NCBI GenBank assembly: GCA_036274635.1
Contig: DASUFI010000235.1
Coordinates: forward strand, 1 to 6,638
Length of the DNA stretch: 6,638 nt
DNA from: DASUFI01 sp036274635
GTDB taxonomy: Bacteria > Planctomycetota > B15-G4
Direction of reading: 5' to 3'
Under the pieces are notes generated by a model. That model was not told the origin of the DNA, ran no database searches, and was given only the letters and a program-made list of their open reading frames with translations. The position numbers were made by a program, and so were the translations under genes. Numbering within the stretch: position 1 is the first letter of the stretch; each line of letters starts with the position of its first letter. This document shows positions 6,011-6,638 of the stretch, one piece after another.

Positions 6011-6638
6011 AGCGGCTCCTGATCGCATGCGCGCTGGCGGCTCTCGGCGCCGGCTGCGCCATCCACCCCGAGGGCGAGCGCGAGGAACGCGACCGCGCGC
6101 TGGCCGCGGGCGACGAGCTGGACGCCGAGGTCCCGCCCCTGCCCGCGCAGCCCGAGCTGGCCGACTACCTGCGCACGGCCTTCCACGCCGACGCCGCGCT
6201 GCGCCAGGCCTACTGGGAGTGGCGCGCCGCGCTCGAGCGCATCCCGCAGGAGGCCAGCCCCCCGAACGTGGCGCTGTCCTTCGACTACCTCTTCAGCGAC
6301 GAGCACATGTCGTCCTGGGACCGCACGACGCTGGGGCTCTCCAACGATCCGTCCGAGATGATCCCGGCTCCCTCGAAGCTGGCCGCCGCCGGCCGCCGCG
6401 CGCTGGAGGAGGCGCGCGCCGCCGGCCTGCGCTTCGAGGCGGCCAAGTTCCGGCTGCAGGCGGACGTGACCTCGCTCCACGCAGACCTCGCGCTGCACGG
6501 CGAGCTGATCCGGCTGCAGCAGGAGGAGGTCGGGCTGCTGGCGCTGCAGGCGGGCGAGGCCAGCGCGCAGCTCGCCAGCGGCGCGTCGCAGGATGAATCC
6601 GTGCGCCGGCAGACCGCGCTCGAGCTGGCGCGCCTCGA
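6007..6638 (+). CDS. TolC/CusC-family outer-membrane channel lipoprotein, N-terminal 210 residues (cut by window edge)
   Basis: Outer-membrane efflux protein, the third part of the export complex; trimers form the exit duct. The frame stays open from ATG 6007 to the right edge with no stop. Residues 1-17 are a lipoprotein signal peptide (MKRLLIACALAALGAGC, acylated Cys17). The +2 residue is Ala, compatible with transport to the outer membrane. After a charged linker, helices carry family-like patterns: YWEWRAALERIPQE (69-82), PPNVALSFDYLF (85-96, a likely beta strand entering the barrel), and a long Ala/Leu/Glu amphipathic helix (about 125-210) typical of the periplasmic tunnel. Intact members are usually around 400-480 residues, so roughly half is missing. 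The position after adaptor and pump matches a cusC role, but the order differs from E. coli cusCFBA, where the channel gene comes first and cusF is present. Similarity is by pattern, not by a diagnostic motif. Confidence 0.86.
   Translation, partial: MKRLLIACALAALGAGCAIHPEGEREERDRALAAGDELDAEVPPLPAQPELADYLRTAFHADAALRQAYWEWRAALERIPQEASPPNVALSFDYLFSDEHMSSWDRTTLGLSNDPSEMIPAPSKLAAAGRRALEEARAAGLRFEAAKFRLQADVTSLHADLALHGELIRLQQEEVGLLALQAGEASAQLASGASQDESVRRQTALELARL

Noticed and set aside
1130..6028. A reverse-strand open frame of about 1,630 codons running opposite the adaptor and pump genes.
   Set aside because: It is antisense to two strongly supported genes. Its translation is a monotonous mix of Arg, His, Asp, Ala and Gln without domains, as expected when a high-GC gene with G/C-ending codons is read on the other strand.

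Overview
The window is very GC-rich (by eye around or above 70%), with strongly G/C-ending codons. It encodes parts of a double-membrane envelope machine: an RND inner-membrane pump, a periplasmic adaptor and an outer-membrane TolC-type channel. This points to a high-GC Gram-negative (diderm) bacterium. The sequence alone does not settle the phylum; Myxococcota, Planctomycetota, Acidobacteriota and high-GC Proteobacteria all remain possible. I saw no tRNA, rRNA, CRISPR array, transposase or terminal inverted repeat, so there is no direct sign of a mobile element.

Layout, all genes on the + strand. (1) 1-147 is the C-terminal end of an ApbE-type FAD:protein FMN transferase. (2) It is followed after 4 bases by a 194-residue protein with about four membrane helices and membrane-embedded histidines (152-736); the two probably form the end of a redox-related operon. 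(3) 737-948 is a non-coding gap. Its last 60 bases hold a plausible promoter with an inverted repeat resembling copper-type MerR-family operators. (4) 949-1344, starting at TTG, encodes a small secreted Cys-rich protein I cannot place in a family. (5) A 73-base gap contains a perfect 22-bp palindrome. (6) 1418-2707 is a CusB-type adaptor lipoprotein with an N-terminal heavy-metal-binding domain. (7) 2717-6010 is a full-length CusA-type pump. (8) 6007 to the right edge is the N-terminal part of a TolC/CusC-type outer-membrane lipoprotein.

Together, genes 6-8 make a tripartite Cu(I)/Ag(I) export complex. The adaptor passes metal to the pump, the pump moves it using the proton gradient, and the channel carries it across the outer membrane. 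The Cys-rich protein at the head of the cluster could bind metal in the periplasm, a job done by CusF in E. coli; no CusF-like gene is in the window. Spacing (9 bases between adaptor and pump, ATGA overlap between pump and channel, good Shine-Dalgarno sites) supports one transcription unit from about 930 onward. No regulator gene is visible.

The pump family is well known. The parts that deserve a second look are the Cys-rich leader protein, the promoter dyad, the palindrome, and the changed residues in the pump's methionine path.
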